Shown: positions 1-22,600, counted from the stretch's first letter. The stretch is DNA of 64,000 bases from Lampris incognitus (GCF_029633865.1 NC_079211.1:141775345-141839344); one strand, 5' to 3'. The notes: generated by a model from the sequence alone, not told the origin. A program made the numbers and translations.

Positions 1-3000
1 AATGCCAACAACCTTGGGAATATTACACACACAGGAAATAACAAAACTAAAGTCATGATGCAGATGTAAATATGAATTCCCTGCCTTGTACCACACTATA
101 GCTTGAGGCAAGAACACACTTACGAGTTTGCTTTTTGCTATAGTTCATATATAATTTTGACCATATTTTTTTCATATTTTTGCAAATTTTTTTGAAGTAC
201 AATTTCACATTCGCCGTAAGCACAACAGGAAATTACCTTAGACGTGATCCACTCTGGACACCTGAACTAGGCGCGGCGTCAGACTTGTGTTCACATACTC
301 GATTGCTCTTGGAGATAGTGGTATTTTACTCACATTAGTGATGCTGACACATAAACGAAGTAGTGTTATTACGCTACAACTCTATTTCTAAATGACACAT
401 CCCTTCAATAGCTTGCCAATTAGGCCAATTAAAGCCCGCAGAGTTCACCAAAGCCACAGTTAAAATATATAATGCCACTTAATGAGTACATCCTTGGGGC
501 TATAAATGTTTACACTGTTGTATGAAGTCCGTAACAAGCTCTACAAATCGGAACATGCCCCTGAACCTTGAAAGCCAAGCAAACTATTGCAGCTGGTTTT
601 GATTTCCACCGATATGGAAACAAGGGGAGGCTACCGAGAGCGCAAACCATGCACCTTTAGGGATTGACCTGTGTAACTGCTGGTTATCCACTCAAGCACA
701 GGGAGAATTTGAGCAATAATTCAGATATCGTCAGGGTTAAAGGGCTATCGGCAATCAAATCACAGTCAAGGAAATAAGCCATGAAACGGTGATGGCTCCG
801 TACATAATGTGCTTTTTTGTCCGGCCGCTTAGCTTGAGAATTATGGGATTGTGTAAAGTTGCTGACTTTTCTGCAAACATGAGAACAGCCTGCACATATC
901 GCCTAAGTGTATAATCGAATCAAGACCATCGATACAGGGAGTGTACAAATATCCCTCAGTGTGTGAGAACAATGGATCTTTGTTCCATACGAGGGCCTTC
1001 TGAAAGCTTATATACTGACCGAAGGTAGAGCGCCATCCTCCAGGGACCCTGGGAGCCCAGTTTGTGCTCAGCGTTAATTGGTTATGCTTTTATTGGATAA
1101 TAAAGGCATTAGCAAGACCGATTTAAAATAATTGTAAAAAATTATTCTAAGTACATGTGCCTTGTCGTGGCAGCTATGGGAAACATTCCACAGAGGGGGC
1201 TATACTACAGCTGTAGTGTAACTGCTTCATTAACCGGAATTCCTTCTGCAATCGGACGTCAGTCCGTCTTTATTCATGTGCTCAAAAGGAGATCGCTGCT
1301 AGACTCTTCTTAGTTTGTAGTCTCATATTGCAGCGCTAAGATGGGGTTTTCTTTTCCCCCATGTGAGATATGTGAACTAAGCCACATCCCCCGCCCATGT
1401 CATCCCAATCCTGATGCATCTACACCTTGACTCATACATCATTTGGATCTTGGGGCACCGGTGCTGTAACTAAAAACTCAACCTCCGGGGTAAAGGTGGG
1501 GGTTTCCCTACACAGGCTAACGTGATCTTATCTATAAGAAAGAAGAAGAAAGAAAAAAAAAACAACTACATACTGGTTACCTTGAAGGTTAACTCCTCTA
1601 CACACATTTTTCTGAATATCCCTGGTAGCAACTGATACACCCCGTGACTGAAGGGCCAAGCCTTGAGTCTGGGTCACAGATATAGAAACTACACAGTAGT
1701 TAGCAAAACAGTGCGCATTTGGATTACAGAGGGAAACTATGGTAGGATGACTGTGTGCTGAGGCTTCAAGCCAACAAAGTGTTGGCTTGACTGTGTCTGA
1801 AAATCTCATGCTGATAAATGGCCTCTCCAAGAAGACAAACTCAGAACACAAGGCCCCTGCTACCTCTGCTGCTGGCTGAATCTGATTACAGACAAGCCCT
1901 GAGGACAGTCAGGTCATTGAGAGCACAGAGATGAGCAAACAATAAGATATTATCTGAAGGAATCTCCAGCTTTCCTAAAGAAAATGGCCCCTCTCAGTGT
2001 CACATTGACTATAGGATCCTCAACCTGACATCGAATCAGCCATTTAAGAAGAATGAACACTGCAACCCATTCACTGATACTCACTACAATAATGAGAGCT
2101 TTTTTCACTCTTGTTTAAGACATATAAAGGGAAGTTCATGAGTCTTTGCGAGACATGGCTGTGCTGTGCAGAAATTGGAGTGTGCAGCTGACTCAGATGA
2201 ATATGCGTTTACAATGATTGGGCATTGAATGAACAATTCTATAGTCTTTCTTCACCTCCTTATAATCCTACAAAAAGAGATATAGAATACGTGTCTGAAC
2301 TCATTGTGCTTTCTTGAATCAGTGTGATGTGTATTTGTGCTTAACTCTGGATTTGTTTTACATTAAAGATGGCAAAAGGGGAAATTTACACAAAGCTGGG
2401 CTGTCCTGTGCTCTTTACCAATCATAATTTAGTTTTGATACACATTATTTTGTTGATGGATGTCAAGTATGTATGAAATTTTTGGCAATAGTTTTTTTTC
2501 TAAGTGCTCATTGCTAATCTAGGACCTTTCAAATAGTGACACCATGTGGACATATTTTGCCCGTGTTGAGAAACTGCTACATACTCATATGAAATTTCTA
2601 CAGATGCCTATAAACCTTGGAGGCCCATATAATGTGTTGTGGCCAGGAACAATACATGTTTTTGCCTATTTGCTTTTTTAAAAAAATTATATTCAGCCAT
2701 ATTCCTACACCGAATGCCATTTTATGCAGAAAATAAAACTGAATCGTGGATGCTATTTGCTCCTAATGCTATACCTAGCTCCACCACTACTACAAGCAGA
2801 ACTAGAAATAACAAAAAGTACATTCATAACATAATCATCATCATTAACAACAACAACAACAACAGTAATAATCTAGTTATTACTTTAAGGACTTTATTCC
2901 CTGGATTCTCTTTTTCCTTGGTTTCTTTTTGTGCCATTACTTTTGCACTTCATTATAAAAACGTCACTGAGCAACTAACTGTGTGCTAATCTGCCTTCTA

Positions 3001-3057
3001 GTATAATAAGCAAGCAAGTGTCTTGTTTGGACTTTAAAGGCTTTCATTGGAGAGAGG
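1..3057. other. Intergenic flank, no gene recognised
   Basis: No open frame here looks like a real exon: all are short, biased and lack splice context or a recognisable domain. The stretch is AT-rich with scattered homopolymers and a short CAA run near 2850. It lies upstream of ube2d4 and may hold distal regulatory sequence, but nothing specific can be supported. Confidence 0.5.
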
Positions 3058-3745
3058 TCAAAGAAAGCTGAATCAGTTCATCTGGAGGCAACGTTTATTG
3101 AGAGATAAACGTTTCATCACTCATCTAAGTGACCTCTTCCGTCTCAACTGACTGCAGGTATCCCCACCCTTATAAACAATACGGTGGAATAATGACCAAA
3201 AACGATCGCTTTCATATGCAAATTGCCGTGAGCATTAACTAGATCAAAGAAAGTTAAATCAGTTCATCTGGACACAACGTTTATTGACAGATACGTTTCA
3301 TCACTCATCTATGTGACCTCATCAGTCTCAGCTGGCTGCAGGTATAAACAATGCAGTGGGATAACAACCGAAACCAACGATCAGTCTGATATGCAAATAT
3401 GGGTGTGCTACAGATACAATGGCCATGTGTACTAGTCACAGAGGATTTGGGAATATTTGCAATCACAGCATTGTAAAATGGTGATAGCTCTATGTACTCT
3501 TATCCCCCCCCCCCCCCACGGTTCAGGGATGGTCCGTTCCCCTCTTGACATAGATGGCCTCTCTGACACCCCCGCTGGAACCAGCGTTCCTCCCTATCAA
3601 GAATGTGCACATCCTCATCCTTGAAAGAATGGCCACTGACCTGTAGATGGGTGTAGGCCTCGGAGTCCTGGCCTGACGCGTTTGCTCCTCTGTGCTGTGC
3701 CATTGGAGAGAGGTCATTCTGTGTGTGGGGGGGGAAGATCTTCAT
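3058..3745 (-). mobile_element. Penelope-like element fragments (3' part, GIY-YIG end)
   Basis: Two partial copies of one repeat lie in tandem, both beginning with a motif close to CAGTTCATCTGGACACAACG (about 3075 and 3260). The minus strand of the second encodes a peptide with HRGANASGQDSEAY, HSFKDEDVHILDRE and RWFQRG. These resemble the tail of the GIY-YIG endonuclease region of fish Penelope-like retroelements. The same repeat recurs at 7370-8225, 34496-34560, 49979-50110 and 52998-53530. It is decayed. The family call rests on remembered motif similarity, not on a search. Confidence 0.6.
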
Positions 3746-4578
3746 GCTAACATTGAGCACAATATATCAAAATGTCACAGTGGTGCATTTAAAATGTGTA
3801 AATCAGGTCTTAAAAATTGCACTTCAGTGGTTAATATACATTATTGGGCCGGACTGAAACCTTATGGACATGCTGTTGTAAAAGTACTGAGTGTTGACTG
3901 GGGATGACCAAAAAAAAGTTAATAACATAGGGTCATCAAGTGATAGTATAATCCCGCAGCTCTCGATATCTTTGTAAATGAACACTGGCATGTCATCATA
4001 TCAACTGTAGAGCCACGTATTATCAATAGAATAGCTCTCAAAGGTGATGTGTCATTTTTTCACTTTACTTTCTTTTCCTTTCTTTCACTTAAATGGCACT
4101 GACTGAAACATAGTAAATCACTTCTGCCCCCCCCCCCCCCCACACACACACACGTTTGCGTGCGTGTTTCTTTACGGCGAACAAAACGTTTAACTTTAGC
4201 AGTAAAATAGACACGTGTTCGGGTTTAGAACTACAGACGCCAACTCCGGGGACCGATACTCGCCCAGAGTCGAACTGTCTCGCGATATTACGCGGCCCGT
4301 GTGCCAGGCGGCGAGAAGAGTCGGGGTGAGCCTGGCGAGGGGGTGAAATATCTGGGCTACTGTAAAGCAAGCTCATGTGCAAGCAGGGACCACAGTAAAC
4401 ATTTCTAACGCGCAAGTTGATTTGGAAGCCAAGAACCCCCGAGCCAATTTCACGTTAAACGCGGGTTTGTTTATTTAAACGCAAGGTGTGATTTACAGCG
4501 CCAGAAATCTCAACTCAAATTGTATGTGTCAAGCGCTAACTGTTAGCTGCCAGGCTAGCAAGCATAGCCATTTAAGCA
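3746..4578 (+). promoter_or_regulatory. ube2d4: CpG-rich 5' region of ube2d4
   Basis: From about 4150 the sequence becomes rich in CG dinucleotides up to and past the first coding exon at 4579, as expected for the CpG-island promoter of a housekeeping gene. A poly-C/CA run lies at 4125-4153. No TATA box is obvious just upstream. The transcription start cannot be placed from sequence alone. Confidence 0.5.
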
Positions 4579-13266
<8,688 letters not shown>

Positions 13267-15120
13267 TAATTTCAGTGAGCTCAAAATGCAGAAAAGAAGT
13301 AAAGAAACATATTTGGTATTTAAGGGAAGGCAAATGGGCAAGAGAGGAAAAAAACATAACTTCATATCACACCACCGGCTGGAGAGAGAGACAACAAGGT
13401 ACAGTGCCACCTGGCTTCCATGTGCTGAGCTGCTGCCATGTACTGTCCTTTGTGACCTGTATGGATCTGCTGAGCAGGACCTCATAGACTCCTGAAAGCA
13501 CTCCCATATGGAATACTGGAACCTCCTCACAGTCAATACACCACACTCAGACATCTGTTACTTTTGCTATTATCAATTATTATTATGAATATTATTATTA
13601 TTATGAATATTATTATTATCAGTGTTACTATTCATGCTGATCATTATCACTTCTTGATACAAGTCATACAGTTCCGTTAACCATTGGCAAACTGGTTGAT
13701 TTCAGGAGCTCAAGTTCTCCCTCATTTCACAGGTACTGTGTGTGTCCCACTGGATGTCTTGTATTATTTGTATTTCTGTGTATTCAGTGGCCTTTCTGTA
13801 TTGTTTTCAAACAATAGATGTGCAATTGAGGCATAATGTTCACTGTTCAGCACAAAATGGTGCATGACTGTTGCTGGTTATTACCAGCAGTCGTTTTGTT
13901 GCTCACAGTGGTTCCAGATTACTGGTCACCACATACTGTCTCAACCCCCCCCCCCCCCAAATGTGAAAGAAAAAGCATAAATTTGATAACGAATTTTATC
14001 CGGAAAAGCAACAGTATTCAAGCATTTTGAAAAGACCGGGAAACAAAGCTGCAAATGAGTCAGCTGCCCCTAGATTGGTGGTTATGGGGCTCTGTTTGCA
14101 TAAGACAAGGGGGAATGTCTTGTACCATTTTTCTCAACCATGTTGTCCTTGTACTTGGTTCTCTCTCAACATCCACCTATGGGTGGCATCACACCACACT
14201 ATATCCAGCTGTTGTATTACGTGTGAATTGCTGTTTAGCTAAGAGCATAGCTAATCTTTCATGTACAGTTCAGCTGTGTACCACATCCTCAATACAGCTG
14301 CTCAGGTATCTGGCCTAATCGTCAGCCTTTTCAGGGGCTGACCCATGACCCACATTATGGAAAACTCATGTAGTGACCCATGGTGAGAAAAATGACCAGG
14401 AAACATATCGTCAAACTTACAAGAATTATACTGATCTTGCATCTTTTGTCAGTTTACATGACAAAAAAACAGTATGAAAGACAAAATGATAGTCCTAGAT
14501 CAGCACCCCTAAGATACTCGATGGATATATGTGCAGATGTGGTGTGTTGCACAATACTGTATGCTGTCCCACAAGTACTGTTATTTAACTTGGAGAGGGG
14601 GCTTTTTCAACCGTCCATCACCACAATACTTTGTTTTCTTGTTTCTGAACAATACTCAGATGTGAATGTGAATGCTTAAAAACAGCTAACAACTGTACTG
14701 TTGATAGGTTATACAGTACCTTTTTTTAAAAAGTGGTAGTAAGCCCTTGCTTACACCTCGGGTCATTTATTATCACGATGAGAACTCCAACAGACATTTT
14801 GCAGACCTTAGGAATCAGAAGTCATGCACACTTATTTACTAAAGGTTAGTATCTTAATATTTGTGGAATTTTGTCACAATAGGTCCTATACCATCAAAAA
14901 GACATGCATGTTAGGGTTAATACCCCTGTTTGTGCCCCTGAACAAGGCAATGGAAAGAAGAACTGGAGTTGGTCCCCAGGCGCTGTAGCTGCCCACTGCT
15001 CCTATACAATCAGATGGGTTAAATGCAGAGAACAGATTCGTTGTAACAATACTATTCTTAAGAATAAAAGGATAAAATAAAATGGCTTTAAAATACCTTT
15101 CACTGTAATAACTTAAAGCT
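13267..15120 (+). other. Probable ube2d4 3' UTR and intergenic sequence
   Basis: Sequence just after the TGA (13264-13266) is probably 3' UTR: AT-rich with TTATTA runs at 13570-13620 and a poly-C run at 13946-13958. No clear AATAAA lies close to the stop. From 14900 to 15080 there is a 3' tail of the family B/B' SINE (GACATGCATGTTAGGGTTAA, AACTGGAGTTGGTCCCCAGG). No other gene is supported. Confidence 0.45.
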
Positions 15121-15159
15121 GTTACAATATCATCTTTTGTGAATAGCAGTTAACATTGG

Positions 15160-15432
15160 TCCACCCATCCATCCGTTATCTTAACCACTTATCCTGCTCT
15201 CAGGGTCGCGGGGATGCTGGAGCCTATTCCAGCAGTCATTGGGCGGCAGGTGGGGAGACACCCTGGACATGCCGCCAGGCCATCACAGGGCCAACACACA
15301 CACACACACAAACCTAGGGACAATTTTAGTATACTACCTAGGGACAATTTTAGTATGGCCAATTCACCTGATTTACATGTCTTTGGACTGTGGGAGGAAA
15401 CCGGAGATCCCGGAGGAAATCCACGCAGACAT
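15160..15432 (-). mobile_element. tRNA-derived SINE, family B, 5'-truncated, minus strand
   Basis: On the minus strand this matches the body and 3' end of the copy at 50186-50548: TTTGGACTGTGGGAGGAAAC reversed, CCTAGGGACAATTT (duplicated here), GGGATAGGCTCCAGC-like sequence and a terminal GGATGGATGGG. The tRNA-like head is absent. A short CA run lies inside at 15295-15310. Confidence 0.8.
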
Positions 15433-16870
15433 TTTCTCCAAATATTTTTTTCTCAACGATATGATGTCATTCATTCTTGGGTCTGCAAAAGTTACACTAT
15501 TTTTAGATTTATGGCCTACACTGACAGAACAACAGTTTGCCCAGATGGTAGATTTGTGATTTTTCATTTGTATTGGGAGTGTTTATTTTATTTCATTATT
15601 TTTTTGAAAGCTTTATTTGAAGACTAATTTTTGATGTCATCAGAATTTGAAAAAAAAAAGATTGTAACATGTCATTATGTAATATTAACTTCAAAATCAC
15701 CATTTGCAGATGTTCGACTAGTTAGAATTTTCTGTGATATTTGAGTCAAAGTATCCGGTTACCTTTCGATGCTACCAGTGGAAAGGGAACTGATAGCCCT
15801 GTCAGAAAGAAGACAATAATGCTAGGTGTTAAACCGAATAGATAAATCCAGAAGGGTAAAACATAAAAGTGTAAAACATGTAGAGTCTATAAATAGTAGA
15901 AGTTAAGGCCATGGTTTTGGAGCCAAAAATATTTAATAGATGTTGAACTATTCAGAACTGGATGTCCCAAAATAAAGGGAATATTGAAAAGGCTTCTGCA
16001 GCAGTATCCTCTCTGAATGCAGTGAAAATCCTTATGCTGCTGCCCAACAATAGTAGAAAATATATGCGTGTAATACTACTAGTCCAGACTTTGCATTGTT
16101 TAATTGTTTTGTTTGCTTGTTTGGCTATTTATTTATTTATTTATTTGTTAGCTGTGTATCCTCAGATTGTACGACTGAATGCAGCGTCGTTACTTTTTTG
16201 ACAGATAGCCTGGTGTGAGTGGTGCTAGCTAGATTTGAATGAATTTGTTCACTGTGTTTCAATAGAGTTCATGTAGGCAGCTTGGCTTTGCACTCTTATG
16301 AACCTTCTCACAGCCATTTGCCAGATATCAGGGATTTCGTTACAATTCATCTGCCTAACACCTCTGACTAAAATCTTAGCCTTAACCCTCATTTTGTATA
16401 TACATATAGAGAACATGTCATGAAATGTAAATTTGCTATCAGGGCTGTTTCCCATAAAGGTTAATTTATTTCATCTGTAGACATGCAAATTGCTTATATG
16501 AATGACATAGTAGTTCTAATTTATGAAATATTCTTTCTCTGAAACGCAAGACCAGCCTTCAAACATTAATAATGCATCATACAATTTGGAATATACATAG
16601 TTGATCTGTCACCATAAACAAAATCCCCTTGCATACACAAAATATTGAAATTAACCATTGACTTTGTGAAGAAAAAAAATGAATAAAGCTCTCTTTCTTT
16701 TACAAACAGCTATAGTTATTTTTTTTGCTCTTGCCTCTTTTTTTCTTTTCTTTTTTTTACATGAGCATGTTTACACCAGAGAAGTGGTGCAATGGTAATA
16801 TGAACTCCAATATGTCGACGAGCTGATGGGTGATATTTAAATACTATTAGAGGACAAAGTGGGCATGGTT
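15433..16870. other. Intergenic, nothing recognised
   Basis: AT-rich non-coding sequence with a TTTA run at 16120-16145 and pyrimidine tracts near 16735. No exon, RNA gene or classifiable repeat could be supported. Confidence 0.5.
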
Positions 16871-17170
16871 TTATATATAACTTCGTTAAAAGAAACGCTC
16901 AGTGGTAGGAAAAGTGCTCAACAAATATGGGAGAAAAAATCCAATGATTCAAGTAAATTATGGAACAGTACAAGCCTGTTCCATGCCATAAGCACTTAAG
17001 CACGCATCAGCTGTCAAATGATTGACAGCTGATATGGCGAAATAGCTTATGGCATGAAACAGGCTTATACTGTCTCAAAGAATTTACTTGAATCACTGGG
17101 TTTTTTTTCCCCCTCATTTGTTGAGCACGTTTTCTATCGTTGGGTGTTTCTTTTAACAAAGTTATATAAA
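16871..17170. mobile_element. Long inverted-repeat MITE
   Basis: The left arm (from TTATATATAACTTCGTTAAA at 16871) is the imperfect reverse complement of the right arm ending TTAACAAAGTTATATAAA at 17170. The arms share AGTGATTCAAGTAAATT-type and GCCTGTTCCATGCCATAAGC-type blocks. The centre is the palindrome ATCAGCTGTCAAATGATTGA followed by CAGCTGAT. No coding capacity. This is a non-autonomous DNA element of unknown superfamily. Confidence 0.75.
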
Positions 17171-17547
17171 CTTAGCACAAAAAGTAAGGAAATTTGTGTT
17201 TGGTAGATTATTTCTTTGTTGTAACAGTGCTTCTTGGCATTAAATCTTATATCGGGCACCTGATTGTCAGCACCTGGGGTACCAGAAGCTCAAAACAAGA
17301 CTCAATAGCAACAGCAAAATAAGCTATTTGGCATTGGCAGAGAAGATTTGGCAAATTTTTCATGGGTGCAACCCACATACTCAGCTCTGCTGCTCATCCC
17401 ACAAATGCGTTTTCCTTACAAATGTGGCACCATTTAAAGGGGAAGTAAACAGGCTTTCCAACGGTATAAGATTTATTGCCAAGAAGTGTTGTTACAACAA
17501 AGAAATAATCTACCAAACACACATTTCCTTACTTTTTCTGCTAAGTA
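17169..17547. mobile_element. MITE with ~80-bp terminal inverted repeats (mariner-like)
   Basis: The left end AACTTAGCACAAAAAGTAAG is matched in reverse complement by the right end CTTACTTTTTCTGCTAAGTA, and the match continues for about 80 bp (TTTGGTAGATTATTTCTTTG on the left). Flanks are TA-rich, fitting a TA target. It abuts the inverted repeat at 16871-17170 on one side and the Tc1 at 17558 on the other. Non-coding. Confidence 0.8.
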
Positions 17548-17557
17548 TATATATATA

Positions 17558-19175
17558 CAGTGCATCCGGAAAGTATTCACACCCCTTCACTTTCCCCACA
17601 TTTTGTTATGTTACAGCCTTATTCCAAAATGGATTAAATTCCTTTTTTTTCTCATCAATCTACACACAATACCCCATAATGACAAAGTGAAAAAGGTTTT
17701 GTAGAAATTTTTGCAAATTTGTTAAAATAAAAAACTGAAATATTGCATGTACATAAGAATTCACACCCTTTACTCAGTACTTGGTTGAAGCACCCTTGGC
17801 AGCGATTACAGCCTCAAGTCTTCTTGGGTATGAAGCTACAAGCTTGGCACACCTATATTTGGGGTATTTCTCCCATTCTTCTCTGCAGATCCTCTCGAGC
17901 TCTGTAAGGTTAGATGGGGAGCGTCGCTGCACAGCTATTTTCAGGTCTTTCCAGAGATGTTCAAGTCTGGGCTCTGGCTGGGCCACTCAAGGACAGTCAC
18001 AGACTTGTCCCGAAGCCACTCCTTCATTGTCTTGGCTGTGTGCTTAGGGTCGTTGTCGTGTTGAAAGGTAAACCTTCACCCTAGTCTGAGGTCCTGAGTG
18101 CTCGGGAGCAGGTTTTCATCAAGGATCTCTCTGTACTTTGCTCCATCCATCTTTCCCTCGATCATGACTAGTCTCCCAGTTCCTGCCGCTGAAAAACATC
18201 CCCACAGCATGATGCTGCCACCGCCATGCTTTACTGTAGGGATGGTATTAGCAAGGTGATGAGAAGTGACTGGTTTCCTCCAGATGTGACGTTTGGCATT
18301 CAGGCCAAAGAGTTCAATCTTGGTTTCCTCAGACCAGAGAATATTGTTTCTCATGGTCTGAGAGTCCTTTAGGTGCTTTCTGGCAAACTCCAAGTGGGCT
18401 GTCATGTGCCTTTTACTGAGCAGAGGCTTCTGTCTGGCCACTCTACCATAAAAGCCTGATTGGTGGAATGCTGCAGAGATGGTTGTCCTTCTGGAATGTT
18501 CTCCCATCTCCACAGAGGAACGCTGGAGCTCTGTCAGAGTGACCATCGGGTTCTTGGTCACCTCCCTGACCAAGGCCCTTCTCCCCTGATTGCTCAGTTT
18601 GGCTGGGCGGCCAGCTCTAGGAAGAGTCCTGGTGGATCCAAACTTCTTCCATTTACGAATGATGGAGACCACTGTGTTCCTCGGGACCTTCAAAGCTGTA
18701 GACATTTTTTGTACCCTTCCCCAGATCTGTGCCTCGATACAATCCTGTCTCAGAAGTCCACAGGCAATTCCTTTGACTTCATGGCTTGGTTTCTGCTCTG
18801 ACATGCACTGTCAACAGTGGGACCTTATACAGACAGGTGTGTGCCTTTCCAAATCATGTCCAATCAATTGAATTTACTACGGGTGGACTCCAATCAAGAT
18901 GTAGAAACATGTCAAGGATGATCAGTGGAAACAGGATGAACCTGAGCTCAATTTTGAGCGTCATAGCAAAGGGTGTGAATACTTATGTACATGCAATATT
19001 TCAGTTTTTTATTTTAACAAATTTCTACAAAACCTTTTTCACTTTGTCATTATGGGGTATTGTGTGTAGATCGATGAGAAGAAAAAAAAAGGAATTTAAC
19101 CCATTTTGGAATAAGGCTGTAACATAACAAAATGTGGGGAAAGTGAAGGGGTGTGAATACTTTCCGGATGCACTG
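17558..19175 (-). mobile_element. Tc1/mariner transposon, near full length, decayed transposase
   Basis: Terminal inverted repeats of about 200 bp begin CAGTGCATCCGGAAAGTATT (17558) and end GGATGCACTG (19175). The left flank is TA; the right is TC, so the target duplication has decayed. The minus strand encodes a Tc1 transposase from 18804: helix-turn-helix region (VPRNTVVSIIRKWKKFGSTR), GRPAKLS hook, then the DDE domain. The first catalytic position reads WSEETKIELFG, where active elements have [15 protein letters not shown] is present after a frame change near 18076. A second shift or small loss lies near 17960, where the SPDLNPIE segment is damaged before HLWKDLK. The copy cannot make active transposase. 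Confidence 0.93.
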
Positions 19176-19685
19176 TCTACTGTAATATTCAACCCTGGAC
19201 GTTTATATTTAATTCTGAGCTAAAGAAGTTTGAATTCAAAGATACGCTGAAGTCAATGTGATGAACAGCCTCATCCAATAGGTCGTGCAAACTTGCGGCG
19301 TGTTTGTGTAATCGGAAGGGTACGCTCGATTTGATGGCCCGAGTAGGCACATCGGAAGTGCGGCGTGATGAAAGTGAGCAATTTCTTTGCACTTCGACCC
19401 ATTGCAGGGTCCAAGTCCGAATCCTTTACAAAAGGGTTAACGTTTCAGTAAAGAAAAAACCCGAATTGGCGGCGGATACCCGTGGCGAAAAATAGCTAGA
19501 TTAAAGCCCCACCCCTTTGGGGTTCCGCGCGAAATGAAAGCCGGGACGTCCCGGGTTTGATATAGTTAGCCTGTGGCGGTAGTCAGCTTGCATAGCGGAA
19601 ATCTCCAAACTCAGCACCGTCGCCACTCCTCCGAAGGAAGGGCGCATCCTGTATAGCTAGCTGGCTAGCTATATTCATCGTTACG
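19176..19685 (+). promoter_or_regulatory. dbnl: CpG-rich 5' flank of dbnl
   Basis: Between the Tc1 element and the dbnl start codon the sequence turns CG-rich (from about 19290) and contains an 11-bp repeated GCTAGCTGGCTAGCT-like motif just before the ATG. This probably holds the promoter and 5' UTR. No TATA box was recognised. Confidence 0.5.
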
Positions 19686-22600
19686 ATGGCGGTGAACCTC
19701 AGCAAAAACGGCCCAGCCTTGACAGCCGCGTATAAAGAGGTGGTAGATGAAAAATCTAACACCGACTGGTAAGGTCGCAGGATTTCGCACGTTGTACCCA
19801 AGCAAGTTAGCTTAGCTGTGCGGGCGGTTAGCCTACGTTGTTGGCTAGTGGTGAACTACCCAGTCAGTCGGCCACTGGGCTGACTAGTGTTGGTTACTTC
19901 AATCATCAACTCCCAAGACCTACAGCCGACGGGTTTACAAATCGGCGATCGGAGGTCTGCGAGTTGAGCAGTATGCGGCGCGCTTCAAAGACGGGCTAAC
20001 GTCTAACAGCCTGCTTAACTAGGTAACCCAATAGCCAACGTCGTTACGTTGACTAACTCATTCACTCGAGTTCGCCGGAGTAATAAAGGCGTCGCCGGCG
20101 ATTTCCTTCAATGAAACCACTCGACTTCATACTTCTCCCCTATTTAGTTTGAATCCTTAGTGTTTTTTTTTCTTTTTTATAACTGTCTCGTCACATTTGC
20201 GTCGGTTTAAACTCGTTTCCTAGCTAACCAGACCTACTTCCTGGTGAGATCAAGTGTGAAGTTAACGCCAGCTACGTGATGCCGCCAAAGGAATGCGGTA
20301 ATCGGGCGCTTCCTCTTGACATACGCGCTCGTCTGCTCCTGCCGAGGCGCGGCGGATAGAACCTGTTGCTGGAGCCTGGCGGTGCTTAAAGATGGACCCG
20401 AATTAATTAATGTAACGTCTCAGCCGTCTTGGGGGGTATTTGCACCTCCCTCTTGTCTTTTGCTCAACGTTCACTCTCGGGAAATGACTCTGTTGTAATT
20501 GTTATTCAACCCTCAACCCCTTTAAGGAACTGGGCAGCGAATTTGGTAACTTCTACACCGCTCGCACCTACTGCCGTCGTTTGACGAGATAAGACAGGCT
20601 TCACGTTTAGACGCGATCTGGCTCTGGCTGAGTGTCAGTATCCACTTGTGCCAGTCACCTAGTTCTGAGACAATGGACTATAATGGCCCCATCCCCATTC
20701 AACTGGCAAAGTTAAAGCCTGCACAGAGACATTGACCCTGACAATCAACCTGAATAGAATTGAGCCCATCAATGTTATTATGTGTGCACAACAGTTGAAA
20801 GCAAGAAATAATTTAATTTGTTTTTGAAATCATGTCTGTTAATTGAGCAGTGTTTGATGTTTTGTCTGTGACAAGGGTTTAAGTCGTAATTGGGCATATG
20901 CTTCTATGGTGTTTTATCAATGTTCATGAAAAAGTCTGTTGCATAAGATCAGCCAGTGTCAGTTATGTAGGCCTACAAGTTTCACCCTTTATTAAATTTA
21001 GAATTTGGAATCCATTATTCCAAATTTTATGACAGTTTAAATGGCTGCCCAAGCAAATGGCAATATGATGCTCCCCAGGGGTGGGCAGTCTTATCCAGAA
21101 AGGGCCTTCTGGGTGAAGGCTTTTGTTCCAACCAAGCAGTTACACACCTTATCCCACTAATCAACCAGTAGAGTCTTTGCTGAGGAACTTGATTAGGAGA
21201 CACAGGTGTGTAATTGCTTGGTTGGAACAAAAATCTCCACCCACACCGGCCCTTTCTGGATAAACACACCTATCGTGCGAACTGTCCTACAGAATTTTAT
21301 CCGTTACGCTGCTTGTGATGTATAAATAACAGCCACCATTTCCTTACTGTAGCACTCAAATTAATATCTATCATTTTGTTGGATATGGGATATGAACGCC
21401 TTTTGATTTCGATCTTAATGAACCTGCCGTGACCCTCCACAAACAACACTGCTCCATATTTGTGTTCTTTTTGAATAATAAGCCAAAGTAAACGTTTTAT
21501 TGTTTTATAACTTAGCCTATGTTCACAGTTGTAAATGTTGAGGTATCGTGTTTCTCACTTAAGTAGTCTTGTTCTTTTTCTGCATTATGTGGTCTATGTA
21601 AGCATTTGAGTTTTTCTCCAGTCACACTTCCTGTTTCCATAGAGCAGTTGCTTCTCAGTAAGTTCTGTCCTTACCCAGAATGTAGAGGAATTTGCCAATT
21701 CTGACTGAACATATTACTACTTTAAGCAGCTGTTTATTATACGATGATGTATGAACCTGCAATACTGATGATGATAATGGCAGTTATAGTGGGTACTTAA
21801 AACTGTTTTGAACTCCTAATTATTATTATTATTTCAAATTAATGTTCTTGAGGCCCATTAATCACAGTTCAGATACACTGCTGGATCTTGCCTGACAATA
21901 CAGTTATAATGTAAGGACAGTTATTTTCCACAATTCTCTTTCTACTTTTTGGGGGGGATGGAAATTAAAAAATACCTCTTAAAATGAATGATCGAGACAG
22001 TTTTTCATCACATAACTAGTATTAGTCTCAGTCATTCAAGCAAAGTAAAATAATTCAATCAAAAAAATTGTTTTCACTCGTTTCATATGTAAAGTGGTGG
22101 TTATCGTATTTAAAGAAACCTATTTTGTCTCGCTGTGTGATCTATGGCCTTGGATTGGCCACCAATTATTCTTAATGTGATGTTCTTATCAACAGGGCCT
22201 TGTTCACCTATGAGGGAAACAGTAATGATATACGCTTGGCAGAGAAGGGGGGTAAGTACCACTTTGTGTTAAGTAGCTTGCCTAGACTAGTATGATCATA
22301 TTTTTATCAAATGTTTGAACAACAGCATACAGCTGTCTGTATATTGGAATAGCAGCATGAAGGGAATACTTGAATCCTCCTTCTCAACCCATTATTCGTA
22401 AGAAAAAAAAAGTCTGCCCAAATTTATGCAACAAGCCATTTGGCTTTGCCACGATGTTTGAATTCCAGATGGAGGACTGGAGGAGATGGTGGAGGAGCTG
22501 AACAGTGGAAAAGTGATGTACGCTTTCTGTCGTGTCAAGGATCCAAATTCTGGCTTGCCCAAATATGTCCTCATCAACTGGGTTAGTGGTTCACCAAATT

